Of a DNA stretch of 52,498 nucleotides, positions 25,978 to 35,026 are shown piece after piece (positions within the stretch are counted from its first letter, which is position 1; every line of letters begins with the position of its first letter). The stretch comes from Methanoregula sp. (lineage in GTDB: Archaea; Halobacteriota; Methanomicrobia; Methanomicrobiales; Methanospirillaceae). Under the pieces are notes generated by a model. The model was not told the origin of the DNA, made no database searches, and saw only the letters and a list, made by a program, of their open reading frames with translations. Position numbers and translations under genes: made by a program. The DNA lies in contig NZ_PMZU01000058.1 of NCBI RefSeq assembly GCF_003170075.1, positions 1 to 52,498 of the forward strand. The letters are read 5' to 3'.

Positions 25978-27438
25978 TTAATCGGAACCCCTGAACAGCG
26001 CCATAAACAGCACCACGACCGGGATCACTTCGAGCCTTCCTACCCACATCACGACAATAAAAACCCATTTCGAGACGAACGGCATATCGGCAGAGACATA
26101 TCCCGAGGAGATCCCACAGGTGGAAAATGCGGACGTGATATCAAAGAGGACATCGGTGATCGGGTAGGTGGTCAGGTGGAACTGCATGACGACAATCGTG
26201 GCCACGAATATGACAATGACCGAGAGGATGATCACAAGCATCGTCTTTGCCGTCTCCAGTTCAGCGGTCGCACGCGGGATGACACGCCCTTCGCTTTTAA
26301 AGGGGATCAGTACCTTGCCGCTCACAAAGAGCCTGCGAAACCACCAGATGAGCGCACGAAACCCGAGGACCACCCGTTTTAATTTGATCCCACCTGAAGA
26401 ACTGCCGGCAGCCCCCCCGATAAACACAAGCATCAGAAGAAAAAGGAGCGTCACGCTCTCCCAGGTCTGGAGATTTGCGATCTGGAACCCGGTTGTCGTC
26501 AGAGCTGATACCGCCATGAACAGACCCTGCTCAAGGGCCAAGACAATATCAGTATTCCCAAAGTAGACCAGATCGTAGGTCAGTACTGCCGTCCCGATAG
26601 CCACGACAACAAAGAAGAGTTTGACCTGCTCATCGCCAAACAGGCTCCAGCGCCTGTTCTCCGCAATCAGGTAGTACAGGCGTAAAGGGAGCGCCCCGGC
26701 GATCATGAGCGGGATGAGCAGCAGTTCCAGGAGGATGTTCTGATAGGCAAGGATGCCTCCGTCGTGGATGGTAAACCCTCCCGTGGAGATCGTGGTGAGC
26801 GCGAGGTTGACCGAATCCCAGAGAGAGAGGCCGGTAAAGAGAATGAGCCCGATCGCAATAAACGTGAGAAGCCCGTAGATCTTCCAGATTCTCCGCCCCG
26901 TTGAGATAATGCTGGGCATGAGGGGTTCTTCCCGGCTCTCCGTCCGGTAAAGTTTTCCTTGGAAGAGCCCGGTGCTGCTCGCAAGAGCGATGACAAACGC
27001 GATGATCCCGATGCCTCCGATCCACTGCATGAAGGAACGCCAGAAGAGCAGGGTGTAGGGTGCCGTGTCAAGGGACTGCATCATGGTAAACGCGGTCCCG
27101 GTCCACCCTGCCATTCCCTCGAAGAGTGCATCGGTAAAACTCATGTGGAGGCCGAGCATGAACGGGATGCCGCACACCATGGCGCAGGCAAACCAGAAGA
27201 GGGCAACCGAGCAGAGCGCGGTTGAAAGCCGGTTCTCGCGCTCGTTTCTGGGCAGATGTTTTAAGGCCAGCCCAAGAAGGAAAAAGATGACTGGCACGGC
27301 AGCCATGGGCAGGAACATGTACCATTCAGAAAAGAGCACCGTAACGACCAGCGGGACTGCGGTAAGAGGGGCAATAAAGAAGAATATATCCCCGAGATCT
27401 GCGGCAATCGTCGAGATGTACTCAAGCCGGTGCATCAC
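25978..27438 (-). CDS. trkH: TrkH-type potassium uptake channel subunit
   Basis: A 486-residue membrane protein of the TrkH/KtrB family for potassium uptake, with about ten transmembrane helices. Four pore loops are visible: GWTGTAFTM near residue 111, TTISTGGFTI near residue 217, SALTTTGFQ near residue 320 and SAFSTCGISSGY near residue 449. The first loop carries Thr-Gly-Thr where most members have TTTG. No TrkA regulatory gene is adjacent. It is a single gene between the nitrogenase-like and oxygen-defence clusters. Confidence 0.9.
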   Translation of the reverse strand: MMHRLEYISTIAADLGDIFFFIAPLTAVPLVVTVLFSEWYMFLPMAAVPVIFFLLGLALKHLPRNERENRLSTALCSVALFWFACAMVCGIPFMLGLHMSFTDALFEGMAGWTGTAFTMMQSLDTAPYTLLFWRSFMQWIGGIGIIAFVIALASSTGLFQGKLYRTESREEPLMPSIISTGRRIWKIYGLLTFIAIGLILFTGLSLWDSVNLALTTISTGGFTIHDGGILAYQNILLELLLIPLMIAGALPLRLYYLIAENRRWSLFGDEQVKLFFVVVAIGTAVLTYDLVYFGNTDIVLALEQGLFMAVSALTTTGFQIANLQTWESVTLLFLLMLVFIGGAAGSSSGGIKLKRVVLGFRALIWWFRRLFVSGKVLIPFKSEGRVIPRATAELETAKTMLVIILSVIVIFVATIVVMQFHLTTYPITDVLFDITSAFSTCGISSGYVSADMPFVSKWVFIVVMWVGRLEVIPVVVLFMALFRGSD

Positions 27439-27510
27439 TAGGTGGTTTGTTGCTGGTGCTCTATGAGCATTTGCCTGTAAAAATAAAAAAAGAACTGCGT
27501 GCAGGCAGTT

Positions 27511-27891
27511 TTATGCCTTGTTGGTCCAGAGACCGTGGACATTGCAGAACGAGCGTACCTTCACGTTTATGTTACTGACCGGGAATTCGGTCTCTGCTTT
27601 CTCGCCGGGCCTGAACCACCGGACATAGACCTGCTCGCCATCACGCACCTCGACCCACTCAATGTAGTGCTTCTCCTCCATCGGGTGGGGCACAGAACCG
27701 ATTTTCACAAGGATTCCCTTCGCAGTCTTCTCAATGACCGGCACATGTTTCTCCTTACCCTGATCAGCAGTCTTCTCCTGCTGGAGCACCATCGGCTGCC
27801 CGCAGCAGACAAGCGTCCCACCGGAGGCATGGACGACCTTGATGGTGTTCCCGCAGACGCTGCACTTGTAAACCTCGAAGAGTTTTGTCAT
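27511..27891 (-). CDS. dfx: Desulfoferrodoxin (superoxide reductase)
   Basis: A 126-residue two-iron superoxide reductase that removes superoxide without producing oxygen. The N-terminal desulforedoxin-like site is C10-x-x-C13 and C29-C30. Center II ligands appear in SVPHPMEEKHYIEW near residue 67 (His) and FCNVHG near residue 116 (Cys, His). It lies 15 bases after fprA and is the last gene of the rubredoxin-fprA-dfx set, which fits oxygen detoxification in a strict anaerobe. Confidence 0.95.
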   Translation of the reverse strand: MTKLFEVYKCSVCGNTIKVVHASGGTLVCCGQPMVLQQEKTADQGKEKHVPVIEKTAKGILVKIGSVPHPMEEKHYIEWVEVRDGEQVYVRWFRPGEKAETEFPVSNINVKVRSFCNVHGLWTNKA

Positions 27892-27906
27892 AACCTGCTC
27901 CTTTCC

Positions 27907-29091
27907 TTACACGATGTTGATCTCTTTATGCTTCTTTAAGATTTCGTCTGCCAGCTGGTCGAGGGCCTGCATCGTCGCCTCGTCGGGCTCACCCAGCACC
28001 ATGACCGGTGGGATCAGCTCGACTTTGACATGATCGAGCATCTTTGTGATCGTCTCGACACTCTTGCCACCCCACCCGTAGGAGCCGATCACAGATGCAA
28101 ACCGGGTCTTGGGCCGGAGTGCGTTCGCGAGATATGTCGCGGAAACGACGGACGGGTGCGGGCCAAAGAGGACGGTCGGCGTGGCGATCACAACAGTCGC
28201 CGCATCGACAAGGGAGAACGCGAGGTCCCCGATATCGGTCCGGGTGAGGTTGAATGGCCTGACCACGATCCCCCGGGTGATGAGTGCCCCGGTGAGGTAA
28301 TCCACCATCTTTGCGGTGCTGCCATGCATTGAGACGTACGGGATGACGACCTCGTTTTTCACCGTATCCGATACCCAGTCTGCGTACGCGTCAAGAATCA
28401 ACTTCGGGTTTTTGTTGACCGGGCCGTGGCTGGGCGCGATCATCGCCGGTGAGAGCCCCCGGACTTTCTCAACGTAGCCTTTGATGCTCCCACGGAACGG
28501 CATCATAATTTCTGCATAGTACCGTTTTGCCGAACGGTATGCCCATGCTTCATCGGTTATGAACAGTTCGCTTGTGGCGGCGTGGAAGCCGAAGAGGTCG
28601 CAGGGAAAGAGGATCTTATCCTCGACGAGGTAGGTGATCTGGGTCTCGGGCCAGTGCGTCCATGGCGTAATGAAGAACTGGAGCGTCCGGTCGCCGAGAG
28701 ACAGGGTCTCCCCGTCAGCGATCACCTTAAAGCGTTCCTGCGGGACATGCAAAAGGGCAACAAGGAGATCCCGGCACTTTGCATTCGTGACCACCTGTGC
28801 ATCCGGGTAGAACTCCATGATCATCGGGAGCGTGCCGGAATGATCCTGTTCGGCATGGTTGATCACGATGTAATCTATGCGTTCGATACCCAGTTTTACC
28901 AGGTTCGAGATGAGGTCATACTCCTTTGCCGGGTCGACTGTATCGATGAGCGCTGTCTTTTGGCTGCCCCTGACAAGATAAGCGTTATAGCTCGTCCCTT
29001 CGGGAAGCGGGATCAACTCATCGAAAATCCGCCGGTCAAAATCGAGGGCCCCGACCCAGTAAACACCGGAAACAAGTTCACGAGATACCAT
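27907..29091 (-). CDS. fprA: F420H2 oxidase / flavodiiron protein
   Basis: A 394-residue flavodiiron protein. In methanogens this family reduces oxygen to water with F420H2. The diiron site motif HAEQDHSG lies near residue 80. The C-terminal flavodoxin domain begins near residue 250 (VVIPYVSMHGSTAKM) and includes GSYGWGGKSV. ATG 29091 gives MVSRELV; TTG 29103 is possible because GAGGAG precedes it. It lies directly after rubredoxin and before desulfoferrodoxin in the same orientation. Confidence 0.95.
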   Translation of the reverse strand: MVSRELVSGVYWVGALDFDRRIFDELIPLPEGTSYNAYLVRGSQKTALIDTVDPAKEYDLISNLVKLGIERIDYIVINHAEQDHSGTLPMIMEFYPDAQVVTNAKCRDLLVALLHVPQERFKVIADGETLSLGDRTLQFFITPWTHWPETQITYLVEDKILFPCDLFGFHAATSELFITDEAWAYRSAKRYYAEIMMPFRGSIKGYVEKVRGLSPAMIAPSHGPVNKNPKLILDAYADWVSDTVKNEVVIPYVSMHGSTAKMVDYLTGALITRGIVVRPFNLTRTDIGDLAFSLVDAATVVIATPTVLFGPHPSVVSATYLANALRPKTRFASVIGSYGWGGKSVETITKMLDHVKVELIPPVMVLGEPDEATMQALDQLADEILKKHKEINIV

Positions 29092-29103
29092 AACAACCAG
29101 CAA

Positions 29104-29274
29104 TTACTCCTCTTTTTTGAACAGGTTCTTTGACGCAAAACAGACCGGACATGCCCAATCCGCCGAAAGACTGGTAAAATCGACACCGGCCTTAATGTCC
29201 TGCAGCGGTTCGCCTTTAAGAGGATTGTAAACATGCCCGCAGATGGGGCATACGTATCGGTCCGTAAAAACCAC
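29104..29274 (-). CDS. Rubredoxin
   Basis: A small iron protein with CPICG near residue 9 and CPVCFASK near residue 42, both needed for the single iron site. It transfers electrons, probably to or from the flavodiiron protein or desulfoferrodoxin next to it. GTG 29274 gives 56 residues, the usual size, and a TATA-like ATTATTCG lies about 30 bases before it. A longer GTG 29358 start would add 28 residues without rubredoxin similarity and would begin directly after the tspO stop codon. Confidence 0.85.
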   Translation of the reverse strand: MVFTDRYVCPICGHVYNPLKGEPLQDIKAGVDFTSLSADWACPVCFASKNLFKKEE

Positions 29275-29358
29275 TCCCTTAACTGACAGGAAGAGTGTGG
29301 AGTATCGCAGCGAATAATCGTTTCGATAATGCACAAAAAAGGGTTCGCCCTGCCGCAC

Positions 29359-29880
29359 CTACGCGATACTATTTCCCCAGATGCCCCAGAGGGGAAGGCC
29401 AGGGGTCATCCAAAAGATCATCAGGTTGGCGCAGCAGAAAATCAGCATCACGATCAGGTACGGGACAAGGAATAACGCAGAACTCACCGTGGACCACAGG
29501 GTCTGTACAAGCGTACAGAGCATGAGGGCAATGACCATCAGCATCACCATCAGCGCACAAAATACTGCCTGAAGGTAGAAGAAGGCAACAAACCAGAGGA
29601 AAAACAGTACCCGGACGAACATGAAGATCAGGAAGGCTGCCTTTACTTCATGATTCGAAAGATCGGCATTCCAGATAGTATACAGCGTGAGGCCCAAAAG
29701 GCCAAAGACGATGCTGATCGCGTAAAAGACAATAATATCATGGGGAACAAAGTCTGGTTTCTTCAGGCCGGATTACCAGCCGGGGATAGATCTGGTGAAG
29801 AGGTAGAGCGCGACATACCCGGGGATGAGACAGGCTGCAAGGGACGCAATGAATCTGATGGTATGATGCTCGCTCGTCAT
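29359..29880 (-). pseudogene. tspO: tspO homologue interrupted by an in-frame TAA
   Basis: Read from ATG 29880, this is a 173-residue TspO/MBR (tryptophan-rich sensory protein) homologue with five membrane segments. Codon 36 is TAA (29773-29775), directly after the Trp of the family motif W-Y-x-x-L-x-K-P. Here it reads W-stop-SGLKKP, so the stop replaces the expected tyrosine. The rest is intact and in frame through LVPYLIVML near the end. A single third-base change (TAC or TAT to TAA) would restore it. It is a recent nonsense mutation or a sequencing error. The 113-codon piece from 29697 looks open but is only the downstream part. Confidence 0.85.
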
Positions 29881-29960
29881 TGTATGAGGTTATACTATTT
29901 TTGGCGGGGATGTAACGGTTATCAAACCGAGCTAAAATACAACCGTCCCCCCTTTCCCTT

Positions 29961-30773
29961 TCACCCGTTGCTGAAGATCATATGAAGACCGATCCCGATC
30001 ATGAGGACCACAAAGAGCAGTTTGATCTTCTCCGGCGGGGTTGTGTGTGCGGCGCGGACACCCAACCGGGCTAAAGGAACGCTTGCCGCCACAAGGACGC
30101 ACCAGTACGCAACATCGACATAACCAAACGAATACGGCGGTCGGCCGGCAACGTCAAGACCGTTGATGATGTAGGAGATGATGCCGCTCGCTGAAGAGCA
30201 GACCATGAATGCCGTTGAAGTTCCGATGGCCTTGCGGAGGGGAATCCGAAGAATGGTCGTCATTACCGGCACCATCACAATGCCACCACCGATACCAAAC
30301 AGTCCCGAGACGAAACCGAAGGCAAAACCCCAGGGGAGATACACCCAGGGACTTTCCGGGATATGTTCATTCCCCGGGGGTGCGTGGGAAAAGAACATCC
30401 GTACCGCGGCAAGAAAGAGCAGCACCCCAAAGAGGCACGCCATGAGCCTGCCGGGCGCATGAGTGGAGATAGCCGCACCAACAAAACCGCCGATGATCCC
30501 GGGGATGGCCATCAGCGCAAGGGGGCGCAGCAGCACGCAGTGCCGGCAGTGATGGCCCCAGGTACTGGAGAGCGCAGTCGGCAATATCACTGCAAGGCTG
30601 GTGCCAAATGCAACCCGGAGCGACAGCGTTGGATCAATGCCGAGACTGGTAAGTAACCAGTACTGTACCGGGATCATGAGAAAACCACCGCCGACCCCGA
30701 AAAAGCCGGAGGCAAATCCTATCACACTTCCGGTGATGACAAGGATCAGGGCAGAAAAGAGGAGGATATCCAT
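29961..30773 (-). CDS. TauE/SafE family sulfite/anion exporter
   Basis: A 270-residue membrane protein of the TauE/SafE (DUF81) family with about eight helices. Two internal repeats each begin with GGG-type loops: GFASGFFGVGGGFLMIPVQ near residue 18 and GFVSGLFGIGGGIVMVPV near residue 155. Members move sulfite, sulfonates or other organic anions; the substrate here is not known. ATG 30773 gives the usual N-terminus. It lies 80 bases upstream of the broken tspO in the same orientation, so the two may be co-transcribed. Confidence 0.88.
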   Translation of the reverse strand: MDILLFSALILVITGSVIGFASGFFGVGGGFLMIPVQYWLLTSLGIDPTLSLRVAFGTSLAVILPTALSSTWGHHCRHCVLLRPLALMAIPGIIGGFVGAAISTHAPGRLMACLFGVLLFLAAVRMFFSHAPPGNEHIPESPWVYLPWGFAFGFVSGLFGIGGGIVMVPVMTTILRIPLRKAIGTSTAFMVCSSASGIISYIINGLDVAGRPPYSFGYVDVAYWCVLVAASVPLARLGVRAAHTTPPEKIKLLFVVLMIGIGLHMIFSNG

Positions 30774-30964
30774 TCCATCACCAGAAACATACTCTTCTGG
30801 ACATGGGTACCAATCCTGTAAAAGATTATGCAATGGCGGTAGTGATTAAAAATTCCCGAACCCCGGTAATTTGGGGATGGCGAAGTCATGGGCTGTCCGC
30901 TTCCTGGGACCGCAGTCGTTACCATTGTGGCCAACTCGGCGGAGGTCCGGCTATCAGAACCCGG

Positions 30965-31828
30965 TTATTTTCCCGGGATCATAACTGTCGTATAATGTCG
31001 GGAAAAATACCCATGGATGCCCACCAGTACTCCGGTGGAAAGGATCCCGCAGAGTGCAACCACTGGATTGAACGGTGCGAGATACGCCGGATCGATGCGG
31101 GAGTTTTGTAGGACTATGAGGCCCGCGGTGACGACGATAATGGTCGCATAGATATCACGGACGGCAAAGAAAAAGAGGGCGGCCACGCACCCGAGTGCAA
31201 AAAACCAGACAAACATCTCCCGAAAATCAGCCGTTGCATACAGTGCCGACATGGATACGGCAAAGACGAGCGCTGTCAAAAGAACACCGGTAAAGACGGA
31301 GATCACCACCCCGCCGCTGCGGACATAGGCCTGGACATGAGTCCCGACAAGCACCCAGCAGATCATCACCGCTGCGATCGCTGTCGGGAGCAGGAGAATA
31401 AAGAGTGTGGCTCCGGTCAACCGATCCAAATCCTGCCCGGTCATGCTCATGAGGACAAAACCGGCATAGCCGACAAGGGCAGTCAGGCTGGCAGCAGCTA
31501 CCGTGCGGCGCAGAGACCGGAAGCCGATCTGGAACATGTTGACAGCGCCCGAAAGGAAGGCCGCCCGTATACGCACGACAGGAACGAGAATACCCACGAC
31601 GATACCGGAAAGAACCGTATAGATCACAAGACCCAGGAGACTGGCCTGCCGGAAGAGGTGGGAATTTCCTGCGAGCAGGTAGTTCTCCAGCAGCCAGATG
31701 ATGACGATCACGAGGGGAATAAGGATCAGGGTTACCCAGTCAGATCGCCCTTTGCCCTGACGGGGTACCTCAGCGCCATTTACATCAGGTTCGTCCATAC
31801 GCTCTTTCTTCTCGCCGGCACCGGTCAC
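30965..31828 (-). CDS. Integral membrane protein of unknown function
   Basis: A 287-residue membrane protein with about eight predicted helices and a polar N-terminal tail rich in Asp/Glu/Lys. No family recognised. GTG 31828 is chosen because GAAGGAGATCCC precedes it with ideal ribosome-binding spacing; ATG 31798 is the alternative. It follows the 2-oxoacid oxidoreductase genes in the same orientation after 79 bases that hold three 15-bp tandem repeats. The frame stays open through the repeats, which would encode repeated GSPVE, but without a start codon of its own. Confidence 0.65.
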   Translation of the reverse strand: MTGAGEKKERMDEPDVNGAEVPRQGKGRSDWVTLILIPLVIVIIWLLENYLLAGNSHLFRQASLLGLVIYTVLSGIVVGILVPVVRIRAAFLSGAVNMFQIGFRSLRRTVAAASLTALVGYAGFVLMSMTGQDLDRLTGATLFILLLPTAIAAVMICWVLVGTHVQAYVRSGGVVISVFTGVLLTALVFAVSMSALYATADFREMFVWFFALGCVAALFFFAVRDIYATIIVVTAGLIVLQNSRIDPAYLAPFNPVVALCGILSTGVLVGIHGYFSRHYTTVMIPGK

Positions 31829-31835
31829 GGGATCT

Positions 31836-31880
31836 CCTTCAACGGGGGATCCTTCAACGGGGGATCCTTCAACGGGGGAT
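31836..31880. repeat. Three perfect tandem 15-bp repeats
   Basis: The unit CCTTCAACGGGGGAT occurs three times without mismatch at 31836-31850, 31851-31865 and 31866-31880. On the coding (minus) strand each copy contains GAAGGATC, close to a ribosome binding site, and the array ends right before the real site of the membrane-protein gene. Copy number may vary between strains by replication slippage. Confidence 0.9.
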
Positions 31881-31907
31881 CCGGCCGGTACCGTGCCGGG
31901 ATAATCG

Positions 31908-32756
31908 TTACCTCGATGCCTCAAAAAGGTCACGGATCCGGCGCGTGCGTTCCTCAGGGGAGACGACCCGGATCGGGTACCGGTCATCGAAGGTGGGAAG
32001 AGCCCGCTCGTAGAACACCCCAAGCGCGATGGGCGCGTCACGGTTGTAGTCCCATTCCATCACTTTTGCACACGCCCTCTCAAAATCAGCGGTATCATGG
32101 CCGGTAAGATCGTACACCCGGGACTGGTAGTATTCGATCATGTTAAAGAAACTCGCGCAGATCTGGAGGACATCGATAAAGGCAAAACCCTTGTGGGCGA
32201 TGCCCTGCCGGATCAGCTGCGCAAGCTGCGGCATCTTCCGCGTGTACCCCCTCGCGATGTAAGTGGCACCGGCGGCAAGCATCAGTTCCAGAGGGTTGAA
32301 CGGGTACTCGGTGGTCCCCGTCGGTGTGGATTTTCCCTTGAACCCCAGCGGCGACGTGGGGGTGTACTGCCCGGTAGTGAGGCCGTAGACCCGGTTGTTG
32401 TGGACGATCATGGTGATATCGATATTTCTCTTTGCGGCGAAGATCAGGTGGTCGAGACCCTCGGCGTACGCGTCCCCGTCGCCCGCACAGCAGATGACGG
32501 TAAGCTGGGGGTTTGCAAGCTTGATCCCCGTCGCTACCGGGATCGTCCTCCCGTGGAGTGTGTAGACACTGTTGATATTCAGGTAATCGGCGATCTTCGC
32601 ATGGCAGCCGATACCCGTGACCAGCACCACGTCGTCAAGGGACCGTCCCTCATTTTCCATCCCGGCAAGGATCTCCTTGAGTGTATGCTGGAGGGCAAAG
32701 TTGCCGCAGCCGGGACACCAAGTGTTCTGCGCAGGGGTGATCAGGTTCCGGGTCAT
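31908..32756 (-). CDS. 2-oxoacid:ferredoxin oxidoreductase beta subunit
   Basis: A 282-residue thiamine diphosphate-binding subunit that decarboxylates a 2-oxoacid to the acyl-CoA while reducing ferredoxin. Seen are WCPGCGNFALQ near residue 13 (cluster/TPP region), GIGCHAKIADYLN near residue 48, and the TPP-Mg motif GDGDAYAEG...NRVYGLTTGQ near residues 92-128. The C-terminus ends IRDLFEASR. Its start overlaps the alpha subunit stop by four bases. The substrate is probably 2-oxoglutarate or another 2-oxoacid; sequence alone does not decide. Confidence 0.9.
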   Translation of the reverse strand: MTRNLITPAQNTWCPGCGNFALQHTLKEILAGMENEGRSLDDVVLVTGIGCHAKIADYLNINSVYTLHGRTIPVATGIKLANPQLTVICCAGDGDAYAEGLDHLIFAAKRNIDITMIVHNNRVYGLTTGQYTPTSPLGFKGKSTPTGTTEYPFNPLELMLAAGATYIARGYTRKMPQLAQLIRQGIAHKGFAFIDVLQICASFFNMIEYYQSRVYDLTGHDTADFERACAKVMEWDYNRDAPIALGVFYERALPTFDDRYPIRVVSPEERTRRIRDLFEASR

Positions 32757-34426
32757 GGGGTGATCACCTCCTGCACCCGCTGGCGCAGTTCATCTGGAGT
32801 GAACGGGCGGCCATCGTATTTGAGGATCGTCGCCTCAGTACTCACGCCGTGCTCCCGGGCAAGCGCCGCGAGCTGCCCGGTGGTATTTTCCTCGACAGCG
32901 ATCAGGTGCTGCACCCCGCGGCACGCAGCTGAAAACTGCTGGTCCGGGAAGGGGGAGAGCACCACGGGCTGGATCACCCGGAGCCCCAGCCGGGCTGCTA
33001 CTTCATCGCAGGCATTACGGACAGAGCCCCAGCAGAGGAGCGCAGTTGTCGCGTCTGCCGTGCCCCGTACACTGACGCACGGGTACCGGGTCATCTCCTC
33101 TTTGAGCTGCGCCTCCTTTTTCCGGCGCTTTTCGGTCATCAGGGTAACCAGCCCCGCATCCTCTGTCGTGATTCCGTCCTCGTCATGTGCATAACTGTTC
33201 ACCTTCACGACGGCATCTTTCCTGCCCGGGAACGTGAGAGGGGAGATGCCGGCCGGGGTGTCGCGGTACCTCCGGTAGAGTGCCTGCCCGTCCCAGAGTA
33301 CAGGATCAACCACCGGCAGCCCGGTGAGCCGGTCATAGTCAACGCTGTAGGTCCCTTCGGACAGGGTCTTGTCGGCAAGCACAAATGCCGGGATCTGGTA
33401 TTTCCAGGCAAGGTGCATCGCGGCAGCAGACCAGGTATAAGCCTCCCCGGCATCGGCAGGCGCCACGACCAGCCGGGGGAACTCCCCTTGCCCGGCATAC
33501 AGCACGAACCGGAGCTCAGCCTGGCCGGTGTATGTCGGGAGGCCGGTCGACGGCCCGGTCCTCTGGGAAACCACAATCACGATCGGGATCTCCGCCATAC
33601 CGGCAAACGAGAGTCCTTCGGTCATCAGGCAGAACCCGCCTCCCGAAGTACCGACCGCCGTCCTCGCTCCTGCTGTGGCGCTGCCAAGGGCCATCAGGAT
33701 GACGGCGATCTCGTTCTCCGGGTGGATGACTTTGAGCCCGAACCGCTCCGCATTCCCGGCAAGGAAGTGGAGCAGGGTCGAGGACGGCGTCATCGGGTAG
33801 GAGATATACGCAGAAAGGCCGCCGGCGACAAGTCCGAGCCCGATCGCTTCATTCCCGGAGAGCAGGGTATGCGGCGGACCGGAGATCGCCGGTATCGGCC
33901 GGGTGGTGAGGCCTTCATCGTATGCCCGCCGGGCGACCCGGATATTCTCGTCTGCTGCTTTTGGCATGTGCCGGCGGAAGACATCCCCGACAATCTCCCA
34001 GGGAATGCCGGCCGCTTTTGCAAAGGCGCCGATCATTACGGAGTTACCGGTGATGGGGGGAGCGGATTCTGCCTTAAGGATGGTATTTATGGAAACGGTC
34101 TGGCCGCTTTTTATTGACTTTACCAGATCCGCATTCGCTATAACGGTACAGTCCGGGCAATGCGGGAGGTGCAGATCGAGCGTCTCCTGGTTGAGTGCAA
34201 CAAGATAATCGATACGATCGTTGTATGCCCCGATGGGTTCATCTGCCGCACGTACCAGCGCAAAATTGTGCCCCCCGCGGATGAGGGACGGGTAATCAGT
34301 ATAGATGTAAACAAAATAGCCGAGATGGTTGAACAGCTGGGCGACCATCGCCCCGGCATTGTTGATCCCGTCCCCGGCCTTCCCCCCGACGAGCACGGAT
34401 ACTTCCTTCATACGTGGTTTCCTCAC
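32753..34426 (-). CDS. 2-oxoacid:ferredoxin oxidoreductase, fused gamma-alpha subunit
   Basis: A 557-residue subunit in which the gamma domain (about residues 1-185, starting KEVSVLVGGKAGDGINNAG) is fused to the alpha domain. The alpha active-site loop reads YPMTPSS near residue 214, matching the YPITPSS motif of the fused type. GTSGGGFCLMTEGLSFAGM and the C-terminal region with ENTTGQLAALA follow. Together with the beta subunit it makes a two-subunit enzyme, unlike the four-subunit KorABCD and PorABCD of many methanogens. No ferredoxin-like delta subunit is adjacent. Confidence 0.9.
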   Translation of the reverse strand: MRKPRMKEVSVLVGGKAGDGINNAGAMVAQLFNHLGYFVYIYTDYPSLIRGGHNFALVRAADEPIGAYNDRIDYLVALNQETLDLHLPHCPDCTVIANADLVKSIKSGQTVSINTILKAESAPPITGNSVMIGAFAKAAGIPWEIVGDVFRRHMPKAADENIRVARRAYDEGLTTRPIPAISGPPHTLLSGNEAIGLGLVAGGLSAYISYPMTPSSTLLHFLAGNAERFGLKVIHPENEIAVILMALGSATAGARTAVGTSGGGFCLMTEGLSFAGMAEIPIVIVVSQRTGPSTGLPTYTGQAELRFVLYAGQGEFPRLVVAPADAGEAYTWSAAAMHLAWKYQIPAFVLADKTLSEGTYSVDYDRLTGLPVVDPVLWDGQALYRRYRDTPAGISPLTFPGRKDAVVKVNSYAHDEDGITTEDAGLVTLMTEKRRKKEAQLKEEMTRYPCVSVRGTADATTALLCWGSVRNACDEVAARLGLRVIQPVVLSPFPDQQFSAACRGVQHLIAVEENTTGQLAALAREHGVSTEATILKYDGRPFTPDELRQRVQEVITP

Positions 34427-34448
34427 ATCTCTGATGTTTCCGGGAACG

Positions 34449-34456
34449 GTATATAG
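34449..34456 (-). promoter_or_regulatory. TATA box of the 2-oxoacid oxidoreductase operon
   Basis: The sequence TATATA within GTATATAG lies about 27 bases upstream of the ATG at 34426, so the messenger may be leaderless, although GAGGAAACC also precedes the ATG. Confidence 0.45.
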
Positions 34457-34506
34457 GTTGGGATAGTGACGGCCCCTGGAGACGGAGGTCGCTTTAAAAA
34501 GGAACG

Positions 34507-34896
34507 TCAGCTCTTCCGGATCATGTCTTCAAGCAGCGTTTTCATTTCGTTGATCCGATAGGGTTTGGTGAGTCTGCCGGAAAAGCCGTAGCGCGTAAAG
34601 TCCTGCATGACCGGATCATTGGCATACCCGCTCGACACCACTGCCTTTACACCAGGGTCATATCTGCGGAGTTTCTCTATTGCTTCCCTGCCGCCCATCC
34701 CATCAGGGATGGTCAGATCGATGATGACAAGATCAAAAGGCCGGCCCGCCTCCTTTTCCTGTTTATACAGTTCGATCGCCGAAGCACCCTCCTTTGCAAA
34801 GGCAGCATCATACTCAAGGAACCGGAGCACCTCCCGGGACACATCGAGAATAATCTCCTCATCGTCCACCAGAAGTACTTTTCCTTTACCGGCCAT
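34507..34896 (-). CDS. Stand-alone response regulator receiver domain
   Basis: A 129-residue CheY-like receiver with no output domain. The acidic pocket is DDEE at residues 11-14, the phosphoacceptor is Asp60 in LVIIDLT, and the conserved Lys is in RLTKPYR near residue 112. It probably relays a phosphate from a histidine kinase encoded elsewhere. No kinase gene is present in the window. A strong TATA box (34937-34944) lies about 40 bases upstream. Confidence 0.92.
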   Translation of the reverse strand: MAGKGKVLLVDDEEIILDVSREVLRFLEYDAAFAKEGASAIELYKQEKEAGRPFDLVIIDLTIPDGMGGREAIEKLRRYDPGVKAVVSSGYANDPVMQDFTRYGFSGRLTKPYRINEMKTLLEDMIRKS

Positions 34897-34936
34897 GCCC
34901 TATCCTCACTATTTTATACTTCACTCATTGGCCACC

Positions 34937-34944
34937 ATATATAT
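34937..34944 (-). promoter_or_regulatory. TATA box of the response regulator gene
   Basis: ATATATAT about 41-48 bases before the start at 34896, consistent with transcription from near 34915. Confidence 0.45.
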
Positions 34945-35026
34945 TCCCTCCCCAGAAGAGTGCAGATCCCTCAAGAACCGGTCTGACCTGATTTTTTATG
35001 AATCTGCTGTTTCCGCGCGATTTTCC

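Noticed and set aside
29773-29775. Pyrrolysine readthrough in tspO
   Set aside because: The codon is TAA, whereas pyrrolysine uses TAG.
29650-29985. Plus-strand 111-codon frame opposite the tspO region
   Set aside because: No recognisable features; the minus strand carries a clear TspO sequence.
33185-34117. Long antisense frame of 310 codons within the 2-oxoacid oxidoreductase alpha gene
   Set aside because: Arg/Gly/Pro-rich composition without domain; shadow of a supported gene.
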